Below the pieces are notes generated by a model. That model ran no database searches. It was not told the DNA's origin and saw only the letters and a list, made by a program, of their open reading frames with translations. A stretch of DNA of 64,000 nt from Drechmeria coniospora (lineage: Eukaryota > Ascomycota > Sordariomycetes > Hypocreales > Ophiocordycipitaceae): NCBI RefSeq assembly GCF_001625195.1, contig NC_054391.1, forward strand, positions 6,397,157 through 6,461,156, written 5' to 3'. Below, in pieces: positions 10,325-22,578 of the stretch. The position numbers and the translations under genes were made by a program. Positions within the stretch are counted from its first letter, which is position 1, and each line of letters opens with the position of its first letter.

Positions 10325-12921
10325 GGCGAGCGCGGAGTTAAATATAGCGAGGGAGCGGTTCGAGGTACACTGGGCAGCCAAATGAGGTGAAGCGTGGCGG
10401 TGAACTAGGGTACCTAGTATGCGGAGTCGATCACAAAGTCCGAGCCCAATGACCGAACGGTGTCGAGCATCAAAGAGTTGGGTATCTGGGCACCGGTGAG
10501 GCGTTTCGAACGCGCGGGTTGGAAATTGGATTGGTAAGTCTTGGTCCAATGCCGGTCGGTTCCAGCCTGCTTGTTTGTGTGTGCGTCTTTAGAAGCCGTA
10601 GCGGAAGCGCTCCGGATTTGCTCGTTGTTTTTCGCAAATGAGACAGCGAGTAGGCTGGCAGCCCTTGCACACTACAAATCAGATCGATGATGGTCAGCTG
10701 GTGCTCGGGCTCGGAGACTGAGGCTTTCGAGGCACCATGCTGCGTGCCACCCTCCACCCACCAAGATAGGGTCATAGCTATATTCACACTCGCAGTCATC
10801 CACCCCCTGGCCTCCATCAAACACTGGCCTAGAGAGAAAAATGAAGGCACTCACCCTCCCCTACAGGTCTTTTTGCTCACCCTGGTGTGGCCGGATGGCC
10901 CCCTTGTCGTCAGCAGAAAGGGTCGTTCGCAGAAGTTGGACGACGGGAACCGAGCGAGAGGTTATCGCAATGATTGGTGCTGTAGTATGCTGTTGTCAGC
11001 CACGAGTACCGTTAGCCGCAGACGGCTACAGGCACGTGGTACAGCTGAAGAAAAAAGTGTTGTCAGCCGGAGAAACGTTGTCGATGAAGTTGCTGATCGG
11101 TTTCGGCGTGGAGGAAAAAAATCTGACTGGGCAGTAGAAGTCTGACTGGGCAGGATGGCAGCAACTTTACTCCGATAAGTAGGTAAGCGGCAGCGAAAGA
11201 AGGAGCAACCGAAATGGATAGGTGTATACCACCTTCCTACCAAGTCCGTAGGGAAAGGAAGGCGTGACCGTGGTCAGAACCTCGATGTCGGAAACGAACG
11301 TATTGGGGAAGGAAGGTCAAGGGAGGGGGGGGTGGAGTAATGAAAAACAGGTCACATACAACGATCCTCAAAATCGATGGCATATAATGCTCAAGAGACG
11401 ATCAGAAGCGATCATATGAACGCAGAGCGGAACGCCCGTGAGTGAGTGCTACCAGCGCCGGACGTGCCCGATATCATGGCCTTTATGTTGTCCCTCGTCG
11501 ACATGACACGACGCAACACAAAGACAGACACGGCGGTACAGCACTGGAGGCGTGAGTAAATCCACTCGTTGGTCCGGCTTTTATACTTTTAAAAGGATTG
11601 GGACTGTACGATCAGTGTACGATGCAAGTACGAGCACAAGGCACGACAGAGATGGTGACGCGGCGGATTCCAACCCGTCGGGTGTGCGAGATCTCCTCTT
11701 GAATGCTCCGCGGAGCCTGCCCCTGAAGGCTCTCTCGGCATGTCCACCTAGAGCACAGCAAGTTCGGTTTTTTGCCTCTAGACAGGGCCAAGGCCGGTGG
11801 CCTGAGACGTCCGTTGTCCGTGATGTGCTCCAGCCACAGGAGGCATCTGCAACTCGGCGGCATCGGGGCGAGCAGTTGGCAGGCGCCCGCCGAGGTGGCA
11901 AGCAGCGTTTGGGGCCTAGATGAACTGGGCTTGATTCCACGTACAGGCCGATCTCACATATTCGTTGCGACAGAGATGCGCCACTGAATTGTTGGCGATA
12001 TTCCAGGCGACGTTACGTCTTGCATGTACGTGTACTCCATGTGAACAGAACATCCGCTCCGCTCCGTAATTTCCTGGCAGGTAGAGGGCAGATTTGATGG
12101 CCGCACCGTCTTCGGCAGTAGCCTGAGACGCTGCCAGCTACATGGGGACCTGGCTGTCGCGGGTTTCGAACGTTCTGATAGTTTAGCTGCCGCACCTAAA
12201 CTTCAGGCGTCACACAATCCAAACGCAACCATGTGCATCCCACTAGCGTCCAGCGACGTATATGAAGAAACTCCAAGGCGGCTGAGTCAATGGTACCTGC
12301 CTATTTACCTGCCTAGCATCTAAGAAAGTTTGGATACCAGACCGAGGCTAATTTTCAGCCTCGTCATCCAGGTTGAAGCCAGGTCCTGTGATGACGAACA
12401 TGGCCGGCGATTGTCTCCAATCGCCTATCAACCGCTGTGGTACTCCCATGTGCCTAAGCCGAACACCAGGGTTGCGGGCACTGCAGCAAATGCTACTGCT
12501 TCCGTTTCACGCCGCATGCCACGCATGCATGACAAGAGCAGTAGCAGTGACTGCACTGGTCCCCCATGGAGGACCCCTCGGCCTCTTCAGCCATGAGTTT
12601 TGGATGAAACTGCGAGACCGGGCCTCCTCCCATAGCCAGCTTGACAACCTCGCATGTGACGATTGACCAAATAATTGACCAAGTATGTGCAATACCATTA
12701 GCTGGTTGTATTCGTCATGGTCGCATTGTTGACAGCTGTGGATCTAGTGTGTGAGATTCTGCCTCGTTTCGCCTCATGTTCGGGATTCCTGGCCTGCGGG
12801 AGTGGCTCAAACCCGGGCTGCTTCTCCAGTCTCTGCGCCTTGCCGCGGCGCTGGCTGGTTGTGCAATAGACGCTGGCATTGGCATCGGCATCGAGGCAAA
12901 AAGGACGCTCGAAATCAATGC
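10325..12921. other. Intergenic region between NAD kinase start and RRP46 stop
   Basis: 2.6 kb without a gene I can support. The first few hundred bases probably hold the NAD kinase leader and promoter. Open frames of 60-150 codons occur (for example 10687-11145 +, 11581-11940 -) but have no recognisable domain, overlap opposing frames and lack gene-like codon use. GTAC motifs are sparse here compared with other gaps. Confidence 0.5.
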
Positions 12922-13816
12922 TCATTTCCAGTGGAGGTCTGTCGAAGCCTTTGCTTCCATCACCGACCGGATGAAGGCCCTGACGCTCGGGGACTCGGCA
13001 CCGCTGCCAGACATGACCATGTCGCCGCCAGCGTCACTTGCTTGGCAGCATGCACGCTGTCCTGCCTGAAGTATCTTATTCCATTCCTCGACGGAGAAGG
13101 AACCGGAGCTCTCCACCAAGAGAAGCTCGTCTGCCGACGTGAAAGCGAGGACATGAACCGATTGCGCCTTGTCGGCCTCTTCCATCGCTGGATCTACCAT
13201 GATGCTCCCCTTATCTCCGATTGCAAGCATCGTAGCGGTTGCGATCGCCTTGAGGGGGACGGCAGCGGTCAACAAGGCGAGGACGGCGGCATGCAGCAAG
13301 GCCGGAATGATGGGCAGATTCTGCCGAGTGAAACGGGCAGTCAGCAAGATGTTCCTGCCTTGCTGGTCGCCGGGCGGGAATGGATTCATCTCACCAGCTG
13401 CGACTGTAGCAACTTCGGGTTCACATAGGCATTTTTGGGCGTCTCCATGACCTGAAGGGTAATTTGGATCATGCACCTAGGAAAGTCCCGGATGGGAATG
13501 AGCTGACGAAGCGCCGATTGCAGGATCGACTCGAGCTGTCGTTCGCCCGTGCCTGGTCAAACCACATGTCAGACACGTTCTCGGCTGCAGCTGTCACTGG
13601 CGGAGGGGAAGAGATTCCGTCCATACCTCCAACACCGGCGGCAGGACGCACGACAACATCGACGAGCGCCTCGAACGCATTCTCGTCGCGCCTAGGAGCC
13701 TCGACAGGTCCGTTTACAGCCGCCGTGACGGTAAACCCGAGGTGTGAAAAGGTTGCCGAGCCGTCCGCGTTGGGTAGCTGAGACAGCTCTGCTTTGGGCT
13801 CTGAAGAGAGTATCAT
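12922..13816 (-). CDS. RRP46: Exosome complex subunit RRP46 (RNase PH-like)
   Basis: A structural RNase PH-fold subunit of the RNA exosome ring, involved in 3'-5' processing and decay of rRNA precursors, snoRNA and mRNA. Three exons on the minus strand: 13627-13816, 13395-13552, 12922-13320, with two 74-nt GT-AG introns, giving 248 aa. The N-terminal segment LSQLPNADGSATFSHLG and the RRDE element are typical of the RRP46 start. Exon 2 reads ERQLESILQSALRQLIPIRD, and exon 3 opens NLPIIPALLHAAVLALL and continues with AVPLKAIATATMLAIGD. Phosphorolytic residues are normally absent in eukaryotic ring subunits, so a structural role is expected. It is divergent from the PTPA gene across a 507-bp shared upstream region. 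Confidence 0.93.
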
Positions 13817-14323
13817 TCTGACTCCCGACGTCGCAGCGCAATGGTTTGATAACGTTGACCGTCCTGCTGTCGTCCGCCGACGTGGAAAAATTGCAGCAGG
13901 GCCAGTTCTAGTAGTGGAGAATTATCGATCGGAGCTTGTGGAGAATAGTACCAAGTTGGCTTGGTGTTGGACTGGAACTCCCGTACTACGTACAAGTAAG
14001 TACTGGTACATGTACGAGTACAGTGTTAGTAAGTACTAAACGATACCTACAGCGGTTCCTAGGTGTAGAGATTAACGTGTGGCAGTACATTTCCCAGTAA
14101 TTACAGTAGAAACTACTGTTACCTACTAGGTACCTACCTACTGTTGGGTTCCTAGTAGGTAGTACTCCGTAATTACTAGCCAATCCCTTCCAGCGACTGA
14201 AACAGTATTACGCAGCTCAACGACGTCACTTTGCCAGCCGGCTTCACTTCCTCCTAACAGCTTCTAGCTTCAACACATCGCGCCGCATCAATTTCTGCCT
14301 TCATCACGCTTTGCAACCCACTC
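13817..14323. promoter_or_regulatory. Divergent promoter region RRP46 / PP2A activator
   Basis: 507 bases separate the two divergent start codons. The middle (about 13985-14180) is packed with GTAC words, e.g. GTACAAGTAAGTACTGGTACATG, and TAGGTACCTACCTA-like inverted repeats. No open reading frame of note. Confidence 0.55.
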
Positions 14324-15571
14324 ATGGCTTCCCCCAACCCCTCGCGCGACGCTCGTCCAGCGATCCCCAAGCTTGAGCCTCGTAGGCGTCGACCGGCTCC
14401 TGCAAATCAAACTCCCGTTCCCCAGACGCCCGCCTTACCATCCCCCCCCGACACGTCAAGTTGGACCTTCCAAGTTCCAACACGACGAATCCTTTCCCCT
14501 AATGACCACAAGCTATTCCTCTCGTCACCCACATACATATTGATACAGGCTTGGATCTTCGGTCTGTCCGAGGCCGTCGTCGACACGCCATGTTCCGCCG
14601 TCAACGACGACGACCTGAGCACTTTGGTCAAAGCCATCCTGAAGATTCTGGACGGAGCCGAAGAGCTGGTGAAAAAATGCCCCCCGGATGATCAAGGCGG
14701 CTCACGGTTCGGGAATAAAGCCTTTTGCCGCTTCCTAGATTTGCTAAGGGAGAACTCGCCAGGTTGGCACAGGAGCCTGGGGTTGGACAACGAGGCCGCC
14801 ATTTCCGAGGCGGCGGCGTACCTGGATCAGTCGTTCGGGAACCGATCCCGGATTGATTACGGCTCTGGGCATGAACTCAACTTTCTAATGTGGCTACTCT
14901 GCTTGTATCAGCTCGGTCTTGTGCGGTCGACCGATTTCAAGCCCATTGTCCTCCGGGTATTCAATCGCTATCTGAATTTGATGCGCACCATTCAGATGGC
15001 CTACTACTTGGAACCTGCGGGCTCTCACGGCGTTTGGGGGCTGGACGACTATCAATTCCTCCCATTTCTCTTCGGCGCCGCCCAGCTTCTCCACCACCCA
15101 TACATCACTCCACGTTCGATCCACCAAGACCTCACCATCGAGGAGTTTGGTCGCGACTACCTGTATCTCGGTCAGATCAACTTTGTAAACAGCACCAAGA
15201 CTGTCAAGGGGTTGCGGTGGCATAGTCCCATGCTTGATGATATATCATCGGCGAAATCGTGGACCAAGATTGACGGAGGCATGCGGAGGATGTTTGTCGC
15301 CGAGGTGCTGGGCAAACTTCCCGTCATGCAGCACTTCATATTTGGCTCTCTCGTCCCCGCTGCCGACGGGATGAGCGAAGACGATGCATCAGCGGAGGAT
15401 GAAGAGACGGAAGATGGCACGAAAGCCTCGGGAGACCATTCTGGCCATTCACATGACCCAGTTGGTTGGGGGGACTGTTGTGGCATCAAGGTGCCCAGTA
15501 GCATTGCAGCGGCTCAGGAGTTGAAGAAAGGGGGCAAAGGGGATGCTCTTCGCCGGATTCCATTCGACTAA
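14324..15571 (+). CDS. rrd2: PP2A phosphatase activator, PTPA family (RRD2-like)
   Basis: Peptidyl-prolyl isomerase-type activator of protein phosphatase 2A that helps load active-site metals and mature the catalytic subunit. Intronless frame of 415 aa with a Pro-rich N-terminal 50 residues. The PTPA core follows: FQVPTRRILSPNDHKLFLSS near residue 50, then GVWGLDDYQFLPFLFGAAQL, HSPMLDDISSAKSWTKI, LPVMQHFIFGSLVPA and VGWGDCCGIKVPSS near the C-terminus. These are the family's signature blocks, so membership is secure. Fungi have two paralogs; the modest length and the ending RIPFD make RRD2 more likely than RRD1, but that choice is an inference. An acidic insert sits at about residues 350-375. 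Confidence 0.93.
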   Translation: MASPNPSRDARPAIPKLEPRRRRPAPANQTPVPQTPALPSPPDTSSWTFQVPTRRILSPNDHKLFLSSPTYILIQAWIFGLSEAVVDTPCSAVNDDDLSTLVKAILKILDGAEELVKKCPPDDQGGSRFGNKAFCRFLDLLRENSPGWHRSLGLDNEAAISEAAAYLDQSFGNRSRIDYGSGHELNFLMWLLCLYQLGLVRSTDFKPIVLRVFNRYLNLMRTIQMAYYLEPAGSHGVWGLDDYQFLPFLFGAAQLLHHPYITPRSIHQDLTIEEFGRDYLYLGQINFVNSTKTVKGLRWHSPMLDDISSAKSWTKIDGGMRRMFVAEVLGKLPVMQHFIFGSLVPAADGMSEDDASAEDEETEDGTKASGDHSGHSHDPVGWGDCCGIKVPSSIAAAQELKKGGKGDALRRIPFD

Positions 15572-16740
15572 GACAAGAAATGCAGACGCGGTGCCTTGTG
15601 CCACTTTCATCGATCAATGTGCCGTGATACTACTTTCCCAGCGGTATGAGGTTGACATGAACGCAACCATGCTCAGTGCGAGACACCCGTAACCTGTGTG
15701 CCAATTCTACAAGTGATGGAGGCGTTTAGGGGTGTTGGTTTTTGCTTGCTATTCCCAACACCGGCCGCATTGTCGTAATGTTCAACCATCCATTGACGTT
15801 GAAGCGGCATTGCCTCGGTCCCTCTTCTGAAGCAAGCTTGAAGTACGGAGTACTGCGACATGGAAAGCCCATCGTCGCTTTTGACACGAACAGACACAAG
15901 ACCTTGGGAAGGTGATAAATATGGCGAGAGTAGAGCCGACTGTTCCCTGTAGCATGCATGTCTCAGTCTAGCGGCGAAATGATGGACATTCTAGCGAGTT
16001 TGGGGTGTGATATCAAAATGACTACTCCGCAGTAGTTTGTCGGTTGAACTGTCTCATGTCTGTCCATGGAAATACTCGTAGGGCACTTGCCGCCCAACTG
16101 AGACAGACAACATGTTCATGTGCTCTAGGTGGCTGCGAGCGAGATGGCGGATAGAATTGCAACCTTACCATGGGCATGGATGACCATTGTACACAAAAAA
16201 GCACTTGTGGGACAAGAGTCGTTTCATTTCAAGCGAATATGATTGTTCATGATTGACTGTGAATATTATATTCACTTGAGGCTGAGGCTGAGGCTATCTA
16301 GGTTGCATGTACTTGTATGCACCCGCCGTCACACAACATTTGCGCAATGCATCCTGTTTTCTGCATGCTGCATCTGCATCCACCATTGGCATGGAGTCTG
16401 CCCATGTCCATCCCGTTGCTACCAAGCTCTCGGGAATGCTCTCTCTAGTGTGTCCCGGCCCCCATTGAGGTCAAATTAGCTAAAGCAACTCGTAACGCCA
16501 CTCGTCATCGTGTCCGTCGTTCGTGTTTTTGGTTCCGATGGAGGTGAGTCGCCCTCAGGTATCTTCAGAAATGTTCAAGAATGGGAAAAGAAAGAAAATG
16601 GGGGGGTCGAATGTGATGCTGAGCCATCATCCTGGCATACAGCGGATCAATAAAACGAGGGAGTAGGAAATTTACTGCGCTGTCATAGCTTCGTGTTGCG
16701 TCGAGCTGAACGAAGGACCGTGAGAATTAGTCATCGTCGC
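15572..16740. other. Convergent 3' region, no gene
   Basis: 1.17 kb between the stops of the PTPA gene and the hypothetical minus-strand gene. It holds one GTACGGAGTAC copy (15843-15853) and otherwise nothing recognisable. Confidence 0.6.
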
Positions 16741-18333
16741 TCACGACATCTCTTGTTGTTGCGATGGCATGGGACCAGTTTCATCGGCCACCGAAGGTTG
16801 TGTGGGAGGCTGGCGTAGTCTGTTCGCCACGTGAATGTCGATGAGCATCTCCACGAGTGCCTCAGCCTCTCGGTGCAGCTCTCGGAGTGCAACTTCGTTA
16901 AAGGCACGACCAAGCTTGTCGTCACCAATTCTGGGCTTGCGATAGGCCGCAAACACTATGCCGCGATCGATCTTTTCCGACAAGCGGACACCCGACACAG
17001 GACTGGACTTGCCCGATGTGCTGCTCCTGGCATATTGACCGGTGTAGAAGGCACAGGCATAGCCACGGGCCAAATCCTGACTTTGAGCCTCCTGATTTCG
17101 GTATTCGATCCAGCCATCAGAGCGCATGATGGATGTGTGCACCAGGGACGAAATTTGAAGAGGCGAGGGAACGTGGTGCAAGCCATGAGCTGCCAGCAAG
17201 CGGCCCATCATCGGTTTAGCCGTCTTGGCCGACGCTGGCATCTGACATCTCGCGTTGTCTGGCCAGAGGTTGACGACATAGACGAGGTCAAAGTCGTAAC
17301 GCCTGGCAATCCTAGCCGCCTCAAAAGCGGCGACAGCGGCCGGGCGGCTCGCGCGAGGGGGTGTCAAAGTCAGCAGCGAGGAAGTCAAAGGCTGCGATGA
17401 TGAAATGGATAGATCCATCGGAGGGAGCGCCGGGCTGGACTCGCCCAGCGTCGACAAGTCAGGGCTGTCGAGGGTCGATTCTGCGATGTCATCATCGCTA
17501 AGATTCAAAAACTCGTTGAAGTCGGGTTCCCGCAGTGTGGAGCTGGAGGTCGAGTACTGGACAGATGGTGCCACGCTGGACTGGCTGTAGGATCTCTGGA
17601 GAGACATCTGATCGAAGTAGTCACCCGGCTCATTCTGCAGGGCGGCAATGTACGCCTTGTTGATGACGTCGATTGACACGGAGCGTCTGAGGTGTGGCCC
17701 GTGCCTGGGACCAAGCTCGGGAGACTCGTCCGGAGTGGGAGGTGCCTTGTTGTAGGGTAATTCCGGCAATGCCTTGTTTCGGAGACTCTGCGGCGATGAG
17801 GTACCATCTTCTGGGTCCGAAGTTGGGGGGGTGTCGAGCCTGCTCAGCGGGACAGAAAGTCGAAGTGGTGAGCGGGATCGAGGACTCGGCAAGCGAGGAG
17901 CATCGGAAGTCGATGCGTCGGATGACAACGACACCGGGGAGTCTTCGGCATTTCGGCTGGGTGGCTGGGGAAACTGGAACTCGCGCAGTGACGAGACCAG
18001 GGTTTCGGCCTGCTTATCACTAAGGGAGGGCGAGGTGGCATGTCTGTCATTTTGCTGATAGGAACCATCGCTCGAGCCCAGCCGGAGAGCTTGAGCGAGA
18101 GGCATACGTAGGGCGGCCGAAATGTCTGGCACGGAGGGGGAACGACCGGATGCTTGTCGAAGGCGAACCTCTTCACGAGCAGCCATTCTAGTGGTCTTGG
18201 GGCGAATGAAGGATGGTGACGGAAACTGAGGCTCGGTCGGCTGCACCACAGGGCTCACCTGCTCCGTCGGTGTGGAGGAAGGCTTGCGCTTGTAGGTGAA
18301 GAGCCGCTCGAGGCGGTCGAGGCCGTTGGCCAT
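16741..18333 (-). CDS. Conserved fungal hypothetical protein, 530 aa
   Basis: I do not recognise a named family. The single-exon frame starts MANGLDRLERLFTYKRKPSS. The first 340 residues are Ser/Pro-rich and probably disordered. A globular-looking part begins near residue 335 (AAVAAFEAARIARRYDFDLV) and continues YVVNLWPDN, GRLLAAHGLHHVPSPLQISS, SDGWIEYRNQE and RGIVFAAYRKPR, ending in a helical stretch rich in Glu/Leu (ALRELHREAEALVEMLIDIH). The segment with FEAARIARRYDFDLVYVVNL recalls GAF-like regulatory folds, but I cannot support a specific call. Codon use is GC3-rich and the frame is long and unbroken, so it is a real gene. Its long upstream region has no neighbour for several kb. Confidence 0.82.
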   Translation of the reverse strand: MANGLDRLERLFTYKRKPSSTPTEQVSPVVQPTEPQFPSPSFIRPKTTRMAAREEVRLRQASGRSPSVPDISAALRMPLAQALRLGSSDGSYQQNDRHATSPSLSDKQAETLVSSLREFQFPQPPSRNAEDSPVSLSSDASTSDAPRLPSPRSRSPLRLSVPLSRLDTPPTSDPEDGTSSPQSLRNKALPELPYNKAPPTPDESPELGPRHGPHLRRSVSIDVINKAYIAALQNEPGDYFDQMSLQRSYSQSSVAPSVQYSTSSSTLREPDFNEFLNLSDDDIAESTLDSPDLSTLGESSPALPPMDLSISSSQPLTSSLLTLTPPRASRPAAVAAFEAARIARRYDFDLVYVVNLWPDNARCQMPASAKTAKPMMGRLLAAHGLHHVPSPLQISSLVHTSIMRSDGWIEYRNQEAQSQDLARGYACAFYTGQYARSSTSGKSSPVSGVRLSEKIDRGIVFAAYRKPRIGDDKLGRAFNEVALRELHREAEALVEMLIDIHVANRLRQPPTQPSVADETGPMPSQQQEMS

Positions 18334-21300
18334 TGTATGTGTCGCTCGCCAAGCGGCCTGGCACCAACGGCGGTTCGGCAGGACGAGTTGAAATATCCAG
18401 GTTGTGCACGTTGTGGGCGAGGAAGGAATGAAGACAAATCAGGAGTAGGATTCTGCGATTGCAAAAACAGAACAAAAAGTGGAAGAATGAGGGAGGGTGA
18501 GCGGCAGGAAGTGAGCGAGCAGGGAAGATGGGCAGGCCTTGATGAGTGAGGGGAGCTTGGGCCACAGTGAAAGTGAGTTGGTTTTCAACTCGGACGGATG
18601 GCCCGATGCCCCCGTGAATGGCGAGTGGTGAATCAGATCGGCCGATTGTATCTATCAGACGAGAAGGACCGGCGCTGTCTCGAGGATCATGTCGTTGGAA
18701 GCGAGCGTGGTGCAAGTGTACTTCCAATGCCGTACGAGGCAAATCTACACTTCGCGTGCCGTGTGCTTCGAGCCTTCGATCTTGTGTATCCCCACGTAAG
18801 ATGAGGCTGGTTGTCGATGCTGTGACTCCTCGTTCTGACTTGCCGACGTCGTGCCGTCCCACTCGCAGGTTGTTTTGAGTCCTTGGCGTACAGACAGATC
18901 TGTCGACACAGTCTGAAAATGTGCCGTGCGAAGCTGACTTGACTATCAGATGATATATGGAGTACCTCGATCCTTCGAACCCGGGAGACCTGGTGACCTG
19001 GCGAAGGAGAGGTGAATGGGATCCTGCTGTGCGGAGCCGAGGGCAGGCAGGCACGATGCGTATAAGTGATGGTGTAGCAGGAGCAACCAGCGCTGAACAC
19101 TGAACAGCGCAGGTACGACCGGGAGAAGACGAAGAATAGGGGAAGGAAGGTACTCAGTACCGAACTACAAATATATTATGACAGGGCAAGTTTGAAATGT
19201 CGCAGCTTGAGAACTTGTTTCCAGGAAGCATCCCTCTTCCTCGTCGTCTGGGGGCGGGGGGGGGGGGGGTCCGAGGGATGTTTTTAAACGACAGGGAGAG
19301 AGCCGAGAGGCAACTTGGCACCCAGTCCCGAGCCACGCACACGCATGAGACGCACAACACACAACACACTCAAGATAGGCATTATACGGACAGACACCGT
19401 CGTACCCGTACATGTACATTCGGCACTAACACGCTCACTTGCATCAGGGTTTCAATCAAAAGCAAGGACGCCACTCGCTCCGCTCCCCAGCGTCATCGGC
19501 TGGGGGGGGGAGGATGGGGAGAGGGGGTCGAGTTGGAGGGCAGCCGAATCAGACACGCGCTATTCGCATCACTCGTCTCAGTCATCCATCCATCCAACAA
19601 TCCATCCATCCATCGATGCATCCAACATAAGAGCACTCGGACTTGTCAATACTGCAGGCACATGCAGCTGTACCAGTGGCACTTCACCTCGTACGCTACG
19701 CACCCGTCCACATACCCTCGAGCACCGCACCTACCAGATGGCCGGGGACGTGGCGGAAGAAGAAAAAGCGCAAGCAATACAACGCCGCAACGGCCTGCGT
19801 ACCACGCCAATCAAATTATGCTCCATCCTCGTTGCGGCATCGACGATTCGTTGTACTGTGCCAGTGCTCGTTCATGTACACGTACGTGCGCTCGCATGTC
19901 GTCTACCTTGCACCCTCGCAACCCACGGACGGCGGGACGACAGGACGACAGGGATCACCGGGCTCTCGGACACCTCTATTGTACTGTACTTCGATGGCAA
20001 GAGCTGGAGCTTCACGGCAGCGGGAAGGCGGCCCCGGAGGCGGAGCCGCGGAGGCAGCGACTCGGACGCCATCCTCTCCCGCCTGCTGAATAGTGCCTCC
20101 ACAGTTCCCACCTTCGCCCGTTCCACCAACCCGCTGGCCGCCTACTGTTGTCTTCCCCTGTTTATTTCAATGGCTGGGGGACCAAGACACGTCTCGCCCA
20201 CTGATTCCGCCAGCCAATCTGAGAGGCCGGGACTCCATGTGATGCCCTTTCATGCCTCAGTCCATACCAGCCGCTACTTCAGAACAGGATGATGAAATTT
20301 GTCGCGATGGGATATTCGCTCAAGTGTGACAAAGGATGCGCCTGTTGGTTAGCGACTCCTCCGGGTCAGCCGAAAGGTCACCAGTACTATACGGTGAGCT
20401 GTACGGGCACAATGGCCGTGCTATGACTATCGTACATGGGCATACCTACGAGGACCTGATGTTCGACCACCCCTGATCGCTTGCCTGACCTCTGTCGACA
20501 GCACACAAGGTAAAAGTGGCAGCAACGGTTGTGGCTTGCCCCTGGCCCACGGTACTCACCTCATCGGCTTGCTTTTCTTTCGTCCTAGCGTCGACATGAT
20601 GAAGGCGAGATACTCCGTACACACGAGTTACCAACATCCATTCGCCCAGCTTCAGATCACGTTATTATCATCTGTCAGTATCGGAGTACAGTGTCCCGAG
20701 TATGGTACATGCACGTGCTGTACTTGCACGTACATGTACTTCTCCATCTACTCTAACAGTACGGAGTACTACATGTATACTTACTTACAAGACGCACAGC
20801 CTAGCGTCCAGCAACTAGTATCTGGGCTCAACTTGCTAGTGCAGCTAGTCGTTGGTGTACAGTGGGTGTCCTCCATCCTCGCCTCTGGCATTCTGCGCAA
20901 TGTTCCTTTGCCGGCAACCATCAAGCGCTAGCTAGTTGGCTGAGCTAGGAGAGAAATCGTCGACTTGCCGACAATCGCGACAGCACAGCACTAAACTACA
21001 CTACATGTATTCCATTGCCGCCACATGGGTCACTGTAGAGCCTAAGGCGATCTATCCCACGTGGTCTCTGTGTATTCCATCACTGCTTCATTTCATTCAT
21101 GGTATGAAACGCGTCCCTGGAGTACAACGGACTCGGGAAGCGCCAACTTAAGTTCTCGAGCCGGATTCCGTTCCTCAAATTTCGCTCATGTGCCAGTGCG
21201 CTCGCGTTCCAACGCGCGGTGGCGACCACCCTCCAATCTACAAACCGTCTACTAATAGCAATAGTTTACTCAGCGGTAGATGGTAGGCGGTAGGTGGTAG

Positions 21301-22578
21301 GTGGTAGGTGGTACGCCAAACCCGGCGCCCGCCAGAGAGTGGCACGGCAGCTTCCCCGAGGGAATTACGAGTAACACTGGCGCAGTAATGCACGGTTACA
21401 GGCTCGAACACCTTTTCCAGGTGCCCTCGTCCTCGGACACAGAATCATGGCATGCACGACGCGGCAACCCGGGACGAGAAGCCGCCAGCCTAGCTGGCTC
21501 GACACCAGCTTATAATTTTATCGCCGAGGGGAGCCTCGTCTCGTCAAGCGGTGCGGAAGGGCTTGGACCAACCACCCCCTCAGCCAAAAAAAAAATGTCG
21601 AAAAAGCAAGCTCTGCCTGCGGGCGAGCTATCATTTCGCCGACCAAACCTGAGGAAACTTGCTTTCCCACGGCCGCAGGACGAACGAACGATTCAGCACC
21701 AGAAACCCCAGTGGCAGCAGAGAGCGCATTCCAGGCCCGTATTATAGGCCTAGCGAACACTTGTTACATCGGTTGCTTGCAGTGCATCTCTGCGAGCATG
21801 CAGCACGACAGCGGTTTTATTTCAGATCCGGAACCTTGGTCCAGAGCGTTCGCTTCGTCTCCGAGCTTCCATAAACCGGGCGCACGGATTCCCTTGTGCT
21901 CGAGGCATGGCATGAGTACTCCGTACGCGCATGAATATTCCCCTGCCGGTGCGGAGTAGCATTACCAGAACGGATGGACAGCCATGATGATGACGATGGC
22001 GATGCACATCGCCACCACGGTCGCAGGAAGCGGCTGCTTAATTCCTTGTGCCATCATAACCCACTACGAGCGAGCTGGTGTTGATATGACGACTCCCTCG
22101 TGATTTCCTCTCGTCAACGAGCAACGCTCGGCCAAAATCATCCACCCACTTTGAGCGCTTTCCTTGAGCTCCACCTTGGGTGTACTGATCACACAAGTGT
22201 GCAAGCACGATGCTCCGCACGGAGTGCTCCGTACGAGCGAGTACGACGCTCGGCCCTCTCTCATGTCACGGCACGGAGTATTACCACATGTATACTACCA
22301 TGGGCAACTTGGTAGGATCCCGTCCACGGATACACATGGGGCCCAGCCCGATGATTAGCATGGGGGCGGCCCGCCTTGCTGGCTCCTGGTCAGCTCCGAA
22401 CGAGCACCTACGCATTATTATTTCATGTGCGGTGTACTTACTTGCACGAACAGGTTGGTGTCTGTACGGAGTACAGTGCTCCGTGCTCCGTACATGTACA
22501 GGACGCGTCAAGTGCCGGCCAGCGCTTGAACATGGACAACAGCCTCGTCGAGCGGCCACTCTTCGCTCGCATCCCAAC
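18334..22578. other. 4.2 kb without a secure gene
   Basis: 18334-19150 is probably the leader/promoter of the 530-aa hypothetical gene. Beyond it are overlapping open frames on several strands (for example 19197-20093 and 19315-20292 +) that look like low-complexity chance frames. Simple repeats include a G14 run at 19256-19269, CATCC repeats at about 19581-19623 and GGTAGGT repeats at about 21275-21313. GTAC motifs cluster at about 20690-20790 (GTACGGAGTAC 20759-20769) and 22215-22510 (22464-22474). Confidence 0.5.

Noticed and set aside
10325..10549. 75-codon upstream extension of NAD kinase
   Set aside because: It contains a TATATTTAA stretch next to the preferred ATG and reads as leader. 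A mitochondrial presequence was considered but is not convincing.
18188..19054. 288-codon minus-strand frame upstream of the 530-aa hypothetical gene
   Set aside because: It overlaps the N-terminal coding part in another frame and continues into a leader; no domain and no coding-type composition.
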